A DNA stretch of 64,000 nucleotides, from assembly GCA_964035795.1 (NCBI GenBank), contig OZ038321.1, positions 310,001 through 374,000 of the forward strand, given 5' to 3'. The DNA is from Pterobdella sp. o SKG-2022 (Eukaryota; Annelida; Clitellata; Hirudinida; Piscicolidae). This document shows positions 9,610 to 27,325 of the stretch, piece by piece. Position 1 is the first letter of the stretch; every line of letters starts with the position of its first letter. Below the pieces are notes generated by a model. The model worked only from the letters and a program-made list of their open reading frames with translations. It was not told where the DNA came from and ran no database searches. A program made the position numbers and the translations under genes.

Positions 9610-10110
9610 CCTTGATATTTCAGTACTAATTTCTTCTTTTTTTTTCTACACCAATGAAATGAACAAAAACATGCAAAAAAAGTCAAAAAAAAATTCATCC
9701 AACTGATATAATCAAATAAATAATAATAATCAAAAGGTATTGACCCATACGTACCTTCAGTGAACAAAAGTTGAAACTGCCTTTGAATTCTACTAATAAA
9801 AAAAAATGACTTTCAAATGTTTTTGAAAAAAACTCATACTCAGTTATTTTCAATAAAAACTGGAATTTTGTCATTTAATTTCCAACAACAAAACATCCAC
9901 ACCAATCTGGAAACACGAAAAAATCTGTACAACTTTATATATACTTGAAAATTCAGTTAAAATATATCTCGAAATTCCAATGATGTTATAAATGTCCAAA
10001 GATCAATACTAATGTCAAATAGAATTATTATTCTAATTTTATTCGATACAAATGTAAGTTCGGCCCCTTTTTTTGATAGTGAACGCCTCTCCCCCAAGTG
10101 TATTTTGCGT
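9610..10110. other. Non-coding spacer after gene A
   Basis: AT-rich spacer partly resembling the spacer after A2 exon 7 (for example CAAAACATCCACACCAA at about 9890 and 14750), so it belongs to the duplicated unit. I see no gene in it. Confidence 0.5.
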
Positions 10111-10179
10111 CAGTTTGAATGGTCTTAACTTTCTTCTCCCTTTTCTTCTTTTTCAAAATTTTTGATGAAATAAGAAATT

Positions 10180-10450
10180 TTGAACTAAAAAGCATTTCAA
10201 GCATTGAACGAGTTGAAACTATGTTACAACGTAGACGTCTAAGATGGTTGGGTCATGTTCAAAAAATGGAAAACACGCGTCTGCCAAAACAATTACTTGT
10301 GAGCAAAATTGAAGATAGTAAACGGCTTAGAGGGAAACAAAAATAACATGACATGATGTCATCAATGCAGACCTAAAAGGCCTGGATACAACTGCAACTT
10401 GGAGAGTAGAAGTTCTTGTAAGAAACGAATGACGAAATTATGTAAACTTG
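10180..10450 (+). mobile_element. LINE reverse transcriptase C-terminal relic
   Basis: Codes for RRRLRWLGHVQKMENTRLPK and then a broken tail. The RRLRWLGHVxRM motif is the usual post-RT region of LINEs. Related copies are at 15190-15310 and 22843-22963. Confidence 0.65.
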
Positions 10451-10629
10451 AATTTTTAAAGGGAACGGAGAGAGCAAAAAAATAAAATATGAACGGATTT
10501 AGAATTTCCTTATTGAATAAAAGTATTTTTGAACAAAACTGCTTTATCCAATCACATCAGGCATTCTGACACAACCGACTCACATAAAACATCTTCAACT
10601 CAATTCTGCAGAAAAACTTCAAACTTATG

Positions 10630-10860
10630 CCTATCGTACCTAGCTGGGACATAAGTCACCAACGAAGAATCTACAGCAGTTTTTGTTCTGAGCGAGCTTT
10701 TCAAGCTGTGTCTATGAGAACCATCTTCTTGACTTCAGCATCTATGTCACGTCGCCGTGTGTTTCGTGGTCTCCCTCTTTTTCTTTTTCCTTAGAGGTCC
10801 TATTTCAGGACTTGTCTGGCTATGATGGGGGGAGCAGTTTTCGTAAGATTGTTGACATAG
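10630..10860 (-). mobile_element. LINE 3'-region relic
   Basis: Closely resembles 56240-56460, sharing CAAAGAATCTACAGC-like, TCTGAGCGAGC and CTATGTCACGTCGCC stretches. At 56 kb the same sequence directly follows a recognisable RT C-terminus, which identifies this copy as the end of that LINE family. Confidence 0.55.
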
Positions 10861-11219
10861 CACTTTATTATATATATAATTTTGAATGAAATAAAATTGT
10901 TATTCGTCAGCATGAACTTGAGGTGAGAATCGAAATAGGAAAAAAATACTCCTATCTTGTTGTGAGCAAACTTACCAATATCCTTTTTAAAATAAACCTT
11001 TCAAAATCTTAATCTTTTATCCTATTTTTTCACCGTCAGCAGTCATTCTCATCTTTTTTATTCTGCATCGCCATCACAAGCAACGAACTTCTGCAGGTAG
11101 ACCGCAGTCCGATAAGCTCAGTACCCCGCTATTCTTCTGAAGCGCGCATCAGCGTATCAGATGCTGGAATTGTTACTCAGATTGTGGCAAGCAGATTCGG
11201 TATATGATGAAAATATTTG

Positions 11220-11325
11220 CATATATCAAACATAGTTAAAAGATCGTTTGAAACCATAGTCACAGGTTTCAAAACCCAGGCTATTTCTTAGTTGCAATAG
11301 AGCATTATGTTATGTTGCATAATAA
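11220..11325 (+). mobile_element. tRNA-derived SINE relic in intron 4 of A2
   Basis: Contains a decayed tRNA-like head (ATAGTTAAAAGATCGTTTGA, then ACAGGTTTCAAAACCCAGGC) and a TTATGTTATGTT-type tail. The same relic lies in intron 4 of gene B at 20940-21055, so it was inherited by duplication. Confidence 0.5.
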
Positions 11326-12259
11326 CAGCTAGCTATAGTTAGGCCCAAAAAAAATAAACCCAGAAAACGCATCCTGGTTTCCTATGCTTTATTTAAGTTC
11401 AAGCTTTTTAGAAAATGTTGAGAAAGCTTTTTAAAAGCATTTTGATAGCTTTTTAATCCTGATCTGTTAGTGTATTTTCTATAATTAAATGTACCCTATA
11501 ATTTTCAACCCAAATATTCCACATAGTTCCAAAGCCTTCTCTGATTAACAACATCAACGGAAAAGTAAACTCATTTTGTCAAAATTAATTTATTAAGTGA
11601 ATTTTCGACAAATTCAACTTTGTCATAACTCATTATTTGTCGAAAATTTTAGTTTCTGTATAATAAAAGTATCTTTAAAAAACCTCATTTTGTGAAGAAT
11701 AAAAACGAAAAATTATTAAATGAAAAATACTTACGATGTCTCCAAAAGAATAAATGAAGAAATAATAAGAATAAAGTGAATAATAAAAGCATCAACAATA
11801 ATCGCACGGATTTCAGGCTATTAACGAAGCGGTGAATGAACTAAAAAGAGAAATTCCTAGACTATGTGCGTTCCAGATTAATATTAATATATTTAATTTT
11901 TGTTGTTTTTTTTTAATTAGTTATTATGGACTACTATTAAAATTATTATTTCGTTTATCATAACTCACGAATTAGAAGTTCAAAGTAGATTTACCTGAAA
12001 TCGATTTGGACACAAAGGTCTGAAGAAGCACATCTGAGTTTGAAAAACTTTTTTTGAATCTAAAATCATTATCACATTCATATTCGTCTGGTTGGTTGTA
12101 AAATATACCTGCAATATAGTGAGATGGAGAGAGAGAAAGTTAGGTCATTAGGAAAACTCAGTGACTCTTTGGAAAAGAGAAAGATGCTGTATGGAAGTGA
12201 TGCTTCAAACCAACATTTTGTCACTGAGATGTTAGTGTTGAGGTCTTTGAGCTAATAGA

Positions 12260-14215
12260 AAACTAGTACTTGATATTTTTTGTGTGTCCTTTAAGTTATT
12301 TTATTTCATTTGATTTTTCAAATTCTTCAATTACCTTTCTACCCATCAAATCTTTTACCCATCGTCTTTCCTCCTTCGATGCTCTCTGGCTCGATCATGA
12401 ATGCACCACACCTAAACCTACCTTACTCAAGCTTGAGCGTTCTTATTTTTCTTTTTTCTTTTTTTTCTTCCATAATCTGGCTCTCTCACCTATCAGCCTA
12501 TCACTATCTTCTTCTCTCCAAACACTCGACTTTTCTTATTTTTTTTATTAGGGAAATCTCATTTGCATTTTGTCCAAAAAATCTTCTCTTAATCTTCCTT
12601 TTCTTCAAGATTTACAGTTATTTCTTCAAAACAGAATTCTTTACATAAGAACTAATAACTCATCATATCACACTTTTCCAGCTCCTTTCTTCTTTCCGTC
12701 TCTTTCTCTCAATTTTTACTCATCACCTTTTCAGATTTCATTTCCATCATCAAATCTGTATTTTCATCTTCCTGCTTCTTCGACTTAATTCTTGCTAATA
12801 TTTTTAATTATTTTTTCTTTTTTTCTATGCCGTCATTCAAAATCTTATAAGTTTTTTTTAAGGTACTTCTAAATTTCCCACCTCTTTTAAATCATTTATC
12901 GTTACCCCAATACTGAAAAAATCTCTCGATCCTTCTATCATCTCCAACTACAGTTCCAATTTTTAACCTTTTTTACCCAAAATTTTTGAAAAAATTTTCC
13001 ACTTTTCTCATTTTCTTCTTTCTAGCAATCTTTACATCCCTACGCAATATGGCTTTTGACCTTCCCACTCTACTGTAACTTGCCTTCTAAAAATTTCTGA
13101 TAATGCTCTTCTAGCTTTCGACTCTTGTAAGCTCTTCTTTCTATTTTCTTGGTCTGCTTTCTGCTTTTGAAAACGTTGCACTTGCACTCCTAGTTTAACA
13201 TCTTGACTTTTCTATTTGTTGTTTCTTGCTTCACCTTTTGCTGGCTTACTTTCTTCTTTCTAATTGCCCTTTTACTGTTTCTGCTGATAATTCTTTGTTA
13301 TCTTTGTTTCTCAAAGATCTAATATTGGGTCTCTCTTTCTTGTTTTTTACATTTCTCATCTCCCTAATCTCATTGAACCCTTCACCTTTTAAAGTCAGCT
13401 TCTTGCTGACGATACCTATATCTGTTTTTTTCCCTCTTTTTTCTCTTTTTTCTACTTTTAGAAAATTAAGCTTTTGTCATTAATTCTCTTTTTTTTGAAG
13501 TGCTTCTATGCATTTTAGACTTTCAACTTTTTTTTCAACTAGTTTTTAAGTCCAAATCTCTCTTTTCCTGTCCGAATAACAATCTTTTTTGACCTTAATG
13601 CTCATCTTTTATCCACTGTTCGCAGTCTTGGATCTTTTTTTGATTCTACTTTTTCTTTCAAATCTTAAATTTCCTCGTAGCTTTTGCTTGTTTCTATCAT
13701 CTCCGTTGCATCAAAAAGAGCTTTCCTGCCCTGACGATGCTTCTCCTAAGCTTTTTGTGAACTCTCTTATTCTATCTTGCTTTGGTAATTACAATTCTTC
13801 ATATTATAACCTTTTTTTATTTATTTTTCACCCTCTTACAAAAGCTTCCAACATTCTTGAATATACCCGATATATTTCCATCTCATATTGATCTCCACTG
13901 GCTACCTTTTCACTACCGTTTGCCATATAAAACCTGTAATCTCATGTACAAAATCTTTTATACTAATTTATCTATTTGTCTTTCTAACCTCATACTACCT
14001 TTTGAGCGTGATGGGCTATGATCTTCTACCCACTCACAGCTCTTTGTTATCTCTTCTTCTCATTTCTAGGCTAAATCTGCCTTTCATTTTTTTGATATTC
14101 GACATTCGGATCTTAAATCAACTCCTTATTTCGTTACAACAAAAATTCATATTTTCTTTCTATAAAAAAATTCATATCAAAACGCTTCTGAACGATGCGT
14201 GATAGTTGCTCTATG
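12260..14215 (+). mobile_element. Heavily decayed CR1/L2-type LINE reverse transcriptase
   Basis: A pyrimidine-rich strand in which fragments of the RT appear in the right order across frames: VTPILKKSLDPSIISNYS near 12900, LYIPTQYGF near 13040, FKVSFLLTIPISV near 13390 (normally the ADDT region), then DLHWLPFHYRLPYKTCNLMY near 13890-13950. The LHWLPxxYRxxYK block is characteristic of CR1/L2-like RTs. Every key motif is interrupted, so it is long dead. It explains the cluster of overlapping open frames here, which are not genes. Confidence 0.7.
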
Positions 14216-15189
14216 AGTGTTGTTATACTTACACTTACGCCTTCAACCTCCATTTGTATTTGAGTTGGAACCTCAAGCCCTAGACATCATTTGAATGAAA
14301 AAATTTTAATAACTCCCAAGTAAACAATGCAAAACTTTTTGAATGTTTCTTGTTTTAATTGCACAGCTGATTGCATCTTACGAGCACCAACCCTCAAATA
14401 TGGTGTATAAATCAACAACTGCATCTGACACTGCTGTACTCAAAAATGGAAAAGTTGGTGCTTTTGTTCATGTTTTGATATCTCAATGTTTCACTAATGA
14501 CTTATTTTCTTTTTGTGAATGAGAAAAAAATAATTTAAAAAAAAACTCAATAAGTAAAAATGAGTTCATTGAACTGAAATATTTAAATAACTATAATCAA
14601 CAAGTATCGGGCCATAGGTTCTTTTCATGAAAAAAGATGGAAATGGTTCCAAATTCTACCATTAAAAGATGACTTTTAAATGCTTTTAAAAAATAACTCA
14701 TAATCAGTTATTTCAAATAAAAATTCAAATTTTGTGAATTGGTTTCAAACAAAAAACATCCACACCAACATGGAAACATTGAAAAATCTGTACAACTGAA
14801 TATATACGTGAAAAAACAGTGTGGTTTTGTTATATACATTCAAAAAAGATTTCAAAACTCCTATGACGTTATGAATGTCCGATGAATAACAGAGGGGTAG
14901 GACGTTGGCAATAATAACAATTTTCGTTCCAATCGATGAAATTCTGAGTTCGGCCCCTTTTTTGGATAATGAACGCCTCACACACAAGTGTATTTTGCGC
15001 CAGTTCAAATAGTCTTAACTTTTTATCAGTCTTTTTCTTTTCAAACTGTTTGATGAAATAAGAAATCTTAAACTGTGTATAACTTCTTTGCTGCGAAAGC
15101 GATGTTTTGCGAAACTGACTTTCTGTGTTGCAATTGTATTGGTTTGATGAAACAAGAAATCTTAAACTAAGAAACAGTGCAAACATTGA

Positions 15190-15310
15190 CGGAGTTGAAA
15201 TTATAATACTGCGTAGACTTCTCAGATGGCTAGGACATGTTCAAAGGATGGAAAACACGCGTCTGCCAAAGCAATTACTTGTGATGATTTTTTCAAAAGC
15301 CAAACCGTAA
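15190..15310 (+). mobile_element. LINE C-terminal relic (RRLLRWLGHVQRM)
   Basis: Codes for ILRRLLRWLGHVQRMENTRL, matching the relic at 10180. A near-identical copy at 22843-22963 is part of the recent duplication. Confidence 0.65.
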
Positions 15311-15312
15311 AA

Positions 15313-15392
15313 TGAATATAATTTCAGAACACTGGTTACTTTATAAAGATACGAAGTTTAATAAACTAACCAGTGTTCTGAAATTATATTCA
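15313..15392. repeat. Hairpin: 26-bp perfect inverted repeat
   Basis: Arms 15313-15338 and 15367-15392 are exact reverse complements around a 28-bp loop. Duplicated at 22966-23045. It interrupts the adjacent LINE relic, so it looks like a small non-autonomous insertion. Confidence 0.8.
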
Positions 15393-16399
15393 ATTACTTG
15401 TGAAGAAAACAAAAACCACAATGACATGACGTCATTAATGCAGATCTAAGAAGCTTGGATATAACTGCAACATGGAAAGTAGAAGTTCTTGTGAAAAACA
15501 AATGGCGAAAATATTTAAACTTGAATTTTTCACTTTAATCAGTTTAAAGGAAAAGAAAACAACGACAAGAAAGATCGCAAAAATATAAAATATATAACGG
15601 ATTTGGAATGTTCCCATTGGATGAAAGTATTTCTGAATAAAAGTGCTGTATTCAATCACATCAGGCATTCTGACACAACCGACTCACATAAAACATCCTT
15701 CTCTCCTTGTTTTTTCCAAGCACTCCACTTTTTCATCTCTACAATAAAATCTGTCTCTTTTTTGCTTATTTTCAAAAACATTATTTGTATTCTTACAAAA
15801 AATTTCTTCTCCCTGCCTCTTCTTTTCAACGCTTTCATAGCTTTCTCAACGAAAGACTTTTTCCCATGAGTTTTCCAGTTTTTACCCGTTACTTTTACTG
15901 ACATCACTTCCATCATCCATAAAGTCTAATTTTTTGCTAGCTTATATCTTTTGAAAACCTCAAAACATCTCAAGCGGCTTGTAGCAGCCAACACCAACCT
16001 AGATTGAAATTAGAAACTGACTTCATATGTTTATAAAAAGTCATTATATGTATATGAAAAGTCAGTGCAGAATTAAGTTCTCATCTGAATATTGATATAC
16101 TTCAGCCACTGTTGAATTCATTGATTAGCTAAATCGACATATTCAAAACTAGGGGTAGACGCTTGAAGTTTGAAACAAGAAATTAGATGTTAATAACGTG
16201 CTGAAGACTTCAGTGCAAACCAATCGGAAATTGATGTAAGTTTATACAGCGCTTCACATCGTGTTTTTATATTAAATTGGTATCAAAGGCCCAGAAGCAG
16301 ATGCTAGCTGTGGAATCGACACGACATCGAAGCCAAATACATAATGCATAAGTTATCAGTTGAGTTACAGTCTTAGCATAAATCAATGGCGAGCTTGAT

Positions 16400-16407
16400 T
16401 ATAAATA
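16400..16407 (+). promoter_or_regulatory. TATA box of secreted family gene B
   Basis: TATAAATA, 38 bp before the ATG at 16438, as in genes A and C. Confidence 0.7.
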
Positions 16408-16437
16408 AGAGATGAGACGAGCTGCAATCATTTTAAA

Positions 16438-22198
<5,761 letters not shown>

Positions 22199-22323
22199 TA
22201 GCAATAAATGAATGCATTGAAATAAAATCATCAAATAATACTTATCAACAGGTATCTTCCCACAAGTTCTTATAGTGAAAAAGTTGAAACGGCTTTTGAA
22301 TTTTACTATTGAATCAGAAACAT

Positions 22324-24151
22324 GACTTTTAAATGCTTTTAAAAAATAACTCATAATCAGTTATTTCAAATAAAAATTCAAATTTTGTGAATTGGTTTCA
22401 AACAAAAAACATCCACACCAACATGGAAACATTGAAAAATCTGTACAACTGAATATATACGTGAAAAAACAGTGTGGTTTTGTTATATACATTCAAAAAA
22501 GATTTCAAAACTCCTATGACGTTATGAATGTCCGATGAATAACAGAGGGGTAGGACGTTGGCAATAATAACAATTTTCGTTCCAATCGATGAAATTCTGA
22601 GTTCGGCCCCTTTTTTGGATAATGAACGCCTCACACACAAGTGTATTTTGCGCCAGTTCAAATAGTCTTAACTTTTTATCAGTCTTTTTCTTTTCAAACT
22701 GTTTGATGAAATAAGAAATCTTAAACTGTGTATAACTTCTTTGCTGCGAAAGCGATGTTTTGCGAAACTGACTTTCTGTGTTGCAATTGTATTGGTTTGA
22801 TGAAACAAGAAATCTTAAACTAAGAAACAGTGCAAACATTGACGGAGTTGAAATTATAATACTGCGTAGACTTCTCAGATGGCTAGGACATGTTCAAAGG
22901 ATGGAAAACACGCGTCTGCCAAAGCAATTACTTGTGATGATTTTTTCAAAAGCCAAACCGTAAAATGAATATAATTTCAGAACACTGGTTACTTTATAAA
23001 GATACGAAGTTTAATAAACTAACCAGTGTTCTGAAATTATATTCAATTACTTGTGAAGAAAACAAAAACCACAATGACATGACGTCATTAATGCAGATCT
23101 AAGAAGCTTGGATATAACTGCAACATGGAAAGTAGAAGTTCTTGTGAAAAACAAATGGCGAAAATATTTAAACTTGAATTTTTCACTTTAATCAGTTTAA
23201 AGGAAAAGAAAACAACGACAAGAAAGATCGCAAAAATATAAAATATATAACGGATTTGGAATGTTCCCATTGGATGAAAGTATTTCTGAATAAAAGTGCT
23301 GTATTCAATCACATCAGGCATTCTGACACAACCGACTCACATAAAACATCCTTCTCTCCTTGTTTTTTCCAAGCACTCCACTTTTTCATCTCTACAATAA
23401 AATCTGTCTCTTTTTTGCTTATTTTCAAAAACATTATTTGTATTCTTACAAAAAATTTCTTCTCCCTGCCTCTTCTTTTCAACGCTTTCATAGCTTTCTC
23501 AACGAAAGACTTTTTCCCATGAGTTTTCCAGTTTTTACCCGTTACTTTTACTGACATCACTTCCATCATCCATAAAGTCTAATTTTTTGCTAGCTTATAT
23601 CTTTTGAAAACCTCAAAACATCTCAAGCGGCTTGTAGCAGCCAACACCAACCTAGATTGAAATTAGAAACTGACTTCATATGTTTATAAAAAGTCATTAT
23701 ATGTATATGAAAAGTCAGTGCAGAATTAAGTTCTCATCTGAATAATGATATACTTCAGCCACTGTTGAATTCATTGATTAGCTAAATCGACATATTCAAA
23801 ACTAGGGGTAGACGCTTGAAGTTTGAAACAAGAAATTAGATGTTAATAACGTGCTGAAGACTTCAGTGCAAACCAATCGGAAATTGATGTAAGTTTATAC
23901 AGCGCTTCACATCATGTTTTTATATTAAATTGGTATCAAAGGCCCAGAAGCAGATGCTAGCTGTGGAATCGACACGACATCGAAGCCACATACATAATGC
24001 ATAAGTTATCAGTTGAGTTACAGTCTTTTAGCATAAATCAATGGCGAGCTTGATTATAAATAAGAGATGAGACGAGCTGCAATCATTTTAAAATGTTCTC
24101 AGAACTAAAATTCCTTTTTCTCTTCGTGTGTGCAGCTTCTGGTAAGTTATT
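22324..24151 (+). repeat. Recent duplication, copy 2: spacer, promoter and signal exon of gene C
   Basis: Near-identical to 14671-16497. The right edge falls within about 10-20 bp after the gene C exon 1 donor. From there the sequence instead matches gene E (about 30463 onward), so the block supplies C with a B-type promoter and signal exon. Confidence 0.9.
24055..24062 (+). promoter_or_regulatory. TATA box of secreted family gene C
   Basis: TATAAATA, 38 bp before the ATG at 24093; part of the duplicated block. Confidence 0.7.
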
Positions 24152-25385
24152 TTTATAATCGATTTGAAAAGAGTACTTCACATAGTTAACTTAGTTATTG
24201 ATGTAACTCTCATATTCTCTTCTCATTTCACAACTCCCCAAACCCAATCTTCCTTCTCACATTTAGGTTACACGTTTGGAAAAGGTTTCAAAATTGATGT
24301 ATTGGATCTAGGATATATGGTCGGCAAGGTATCAGTAATTTCACTATTCACTTGTTTCTTACTTATTAATATAATAACTATAATTATTATTTTTAGTACG
24401 AGTTAGAAGCTGTAGACATGATTAACCTCAAGTATCCAGGTCAAAAGGTGAGAATATTCCATCTTATCCCACCATTAACATCTCTGTCATGAAAAGCTAA
24501 AAAATCAACATTAGAATCTATTTAAACTTATTGAAATCTTTTCAAAAAGATTGTATCAATCTTCATGAACCTCCATCACCTTCATAACTTCGGCTCTTTA
24601 GCCACCACCCTCACCTCTGTAATTCTTTTCAGCAACCACTAATATAACTAATCAAATCTCATAAATCAAAGATAATGGTTCGAAAAAAAGAGAGTTTCAA
24701 GCCAGATAGTTTTGGAATACAAGTGAAAATGTCTCCAGAGAAAATAATCACTGAAGCTATGGGTCAAATTGAGGGTGGATTATCAGATTACAGTCTTATG
24801 CATTTTGATTTTTCTGTAGTTTAAAAGCTTATTATACAAACCATATATTTCAATCGGCCATATTATCTATATTATCTATAATAGTTCCAGATTTTTCTAA
24901 GCTACAAATAATCGGACGTGTGAGTTTACTTAGTCGAAAAAAAAAATAATTATATTAATAAAAAAACAATAAAAATCATCAGGCGATTTGGGACGTTTCA
25001 TCAGACTTGAAGAAAGCCATGCCTACTTTACGGGTGCGTTCAAAACTATTAAATGTTAATTCCGTTTTGTATCATTCTTTTATTTGTATCATTATAAAAT
25101 TTATTTTATTTTTTTTCACATTGCATTTTTTCATATACTGATAATTGAAAAATCCACTTAACATCGTCCATTGAGATCAACTGGCTCACAACCAAGATAT
25201 TAGGACCCCACAACCACCCAACCCCTTCCATTACGCAGGTCATTGCTTCACATAGAAACATGACTTCACAAATTCTTAATGATGGTCAACCAGATAAATC
25301 ACGTAATCCTACTGGAACCCTGGTGCTTGATGTCAAACAGAAATATGTTAGTAGATTTAAATTAACTTTTAAAAATTTGTATTAG
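24093..25385 (+). CDS. Secreted seven-exon family protein, gene C (165 aa, function unknown)
   Basis: Exons 24093-24141, 24267-24328, 24397-24447, 24672-24774, 24885-24919, 24983-25033, 25239-25385. All are GT-AG and in phase (498 bp, TAG). The signal exon is identical to A and B. Mature segments: GYTFGKGFKIDVLDLGYMVGK, YELEAVDMINLKYPGQK, VPDFSKLQIIGR, AIWDVSSDLKKAMPTLR, then exon 7 beginning VIASHRN. It shares the pattern of A and B (K/R-YPG in exon 3, VP at exon 5, xPTLR at exon 6) but is strongly diverged, forming a second subtype with D and E. No cysteine in the mature chain. Compact introns. No recognised domain. Confidence 0.72.
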
Positions 25386-25429
25386 TTTGTTGTGTTGTTG
25401 TGTTGATATTCTATTAATGATATAGTAAT

Positions 25430-25905
25430 TGAATTTTGAGCATATAAAGAGTTGGAGTGATGTAGTGTTGGAGTATTTCAGATGCATGTTGTTATCCATC
25501 CTCTCTCAAAGTCCCTGTGACACCAGTTTCTATTGGGATAGTTCTCTAAGGAGAGGAATATTGGTGGAGAAGTTATCAAACATCACAAGTTGCCCTGGTT
25601 GGGAACTTTACTTGGGCACTTTGGTGCAAAAACTTCATCAGTCAATGAATTATAATGAGGTCCCATTCATCGGAATTCCAGATCAATATTGAATAAAAGG
25701 TTTAGGCATTTTCAAGCGTTGAATTGCTTGCAAGAAAGTCATGTTGAAAATATCTCTCTAAAAAGCTGCATCTCAGCTTATATAGCATGCCCTTCTTCGT
25801 GGTGTTTGTTGTCGATTTCATCATCATATTAGTTTCTCTGTCGTTAAATTATTCTTATTAAACAAATATAATTTCATTAACAAGCACTAAACAAATCAAA
25901 AGGTC
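25430..25905 (+). repeat. Downstream block shared by the C, D and E units
   Basis: Non-coding sequence after gene C exon 7. It recurs, with an internal expansion, at 27508-28450 after D and in shortened form at 31660-31810 after E. It marks three tandem duplicates of one 3' unit. Confidence 0.65.
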
Positions 25906-26725
25906 CAAGCCAAAAGATATATCGGTTATAGTCCAATGGAAGCTTTCTCGTGAAGAAAATCAAGTTTTTGAAACCTTCTGATAGACTGTGAGAATAAAAA
26001 ATTCATGAAATGAATTTTTTTTTCAATAAAAAGTTGCCACTTTTGATTTGATGCAAGTGAACCATGTTTTGAGAAAGGGTGACTAAATAATAATATCAAA
26101 ATAATAATAGTCTTTGGTAACTTTGCCGTTAAAAAGAATCCCGAAAAAAGCAAGCAGTCCATATTTTACAAATATTTAATGGACTTTCATAGATGCATGT
26201 CAGACAACCGGTTTTTTTTCAAAATCTTACCATGCCTAATCGTTGCTAATTTTCAGATATTTTGTTGAAAAGTTAGTTAAAAACTTTTATAAGAAATTTT
26301 AGTTTCTAAATTGTTGGAAATAAAGAGCTTCGACGATTTCAGAGGTTAGACGAATCCAACCTGGACGATTCATTGCCAGTGATCTCAAAATGACGATATC
26401 TGTTCTGGTAGTTAGGCTTTGTGGTACGAGGGGTTCGACGTAGTTGTGATCATTTAGTACATGATACTGTGTCTTGTATTTTTCAGATCGTCACTAAGAG
26501 CGGTTACTATTGTTGTTCAAGGTCTTCTTTTGAACAACCAATCCTTTGTATTCTGTTTCATTCACGTTGCTAATGGTTTGGCAAGGTTTCACTTGTCGAA
26601 CATTTTAGCGTAACAAAGCTTTCTGTACGTTTTCTTCTAATCTCCTCATAAGTTAAAGTTTTTACTGCACAAAACAATAATTACAGAAAAAACAACAACA
26701 ACAACAATAAAAAATAAATAATCAT
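25906..26725. other. Spacer between units C and D, no gene seen
   Basis: AT-rich spacer with ACAACAACAACA near 26690. I found no copies of exons 1-5 of the secreted family here, so D starts at exon 6. Confidence 0.5.
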
Positions 26726-26728
26726 TAG

Positions 26729-27296
26729 CCTCTTAGGAAAGCTATATCAAATTTGAAAGAGGCCATGCCTAGTTTACGGGTGCGTTCGAAACTATTAATT
26801 ATTAATTCATTTCTTCATAATTTTTAATTTCATTTTTAATTTTATTTTTTTATATATCAAAATATAACACTTTTTCATTAATCCCAACAAATCACACTAA
26901 TTATCGCTCATTGTCGGCCCCTATAGCTCAATGCTAGAGCCCTAGACTAATTATCTAAAGTTACCGGGTTCGATCCCCTCTGGACCGACAATTAGCTCCT
27001 TTTTCACAGTGTTTTCGCTACATTAAATTTTTAGCAAGCGCTTCGATCTATAAGGAAAAGCGCTTTATAAATAACGCATTACATATGCATTACATTGAGA
27101 TCAACTGGCTCGCAACCAAGATATCAAAACCTCACAACCCCCAACCACCTCCATTGTGCAGATCATTGCTTCGTATAGATACAAACCTTCAGAAGTTGTT
27201 TATGATGGAAAAATTTTTGATAAACATGGAAGACTCAATAACCCTACTGGATCCCTGGAGCTTCATGTCTCCCATGGAATTGTTGGTAGATTATAA
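26729..27296 (+). pseudogene. Secreted family copy D: exons 6 and 7 only
   Basis: Exon 6 26729-26779 (PLRKAISNLKEAMPSLR) and exon 7 27162-27296 (IIASYRYKPSEVVYDGKIFD, continuing to a TAA) are open, correctly phased and flanked by good splice sites. Exons 1-5 and a promoter are absent. A SINE lies between the two exons. Because the remaining exons are undamaged, they could serve as an alternative 3' end for gene C; otherwise this is a fragment. Confidence 0.6.
26913..27085 (+). mobile_element. tRNA-derived SINE
   Basis: The head has a D-arm-like TATAGCTCAATGCTAGAGC, an anticodon-like arm TAGACTAATTATCTA and a T-arm-like CCGGGTTCGATCCC, with GTCGG and CCGAC as possible acceptor-stem pairs. A body follows with AAAAGCGCTTTATAAATAAC and an ATTACAT tail. 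The tail and dispersed copies favour a SINE over a functional tRNA. Confidence 0.65.
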
Positions 27297-27325
27297 TGAA
27301 CTTTCAATCACCCTTATTAGATTAC

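Larger units (their letters stand above)
10911..14406 (+). pseudogene. Secreted family copy A2: exons 3-7 only, frame broken
   Basis: Exon 3 10911-10961 (HELEVRIEIGKKYSYLV), exon 4 11097-11199, exon 5 11527-11564, exon 6 11817-11865 and exon 7 from 14356 match genes A and B in length and splice sites. Exon 6 is 49 rather than 51 bp, and the lost bases at its donor shift exon 7 to an early stop at 14404-14406. No signal-peptide exon or TATA box lies upstream. Intron 6 is enlarged to 2.5 kb by a decayed LINE. Exons 3-5 are intact and their phases would allow splicing from gene A exon 2, so alternative use is not excluded. Confidence 0.6.

Noticed and set aside
12270..14202. Cluster of overlapping plus-strand frames that look like membrane proteins
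   Set aside because: Leu/Phe/Ser richness comes from pyrimidine-rich decayed LINE sequence; RT blocks across frames explain it.
25429..25692. 87-aa plus-strand frame downstream of gene C
   Set aside because: Its counterpart in the duplicated block (27508-28450) is not open in the same way, and nothing in it is recognisable.
26913..26992. Functional tRNA gene
   Set aside because: A SINE body and tail follow, and copies are dispersed; the acceptor stem and anticodon arm are imperfect.
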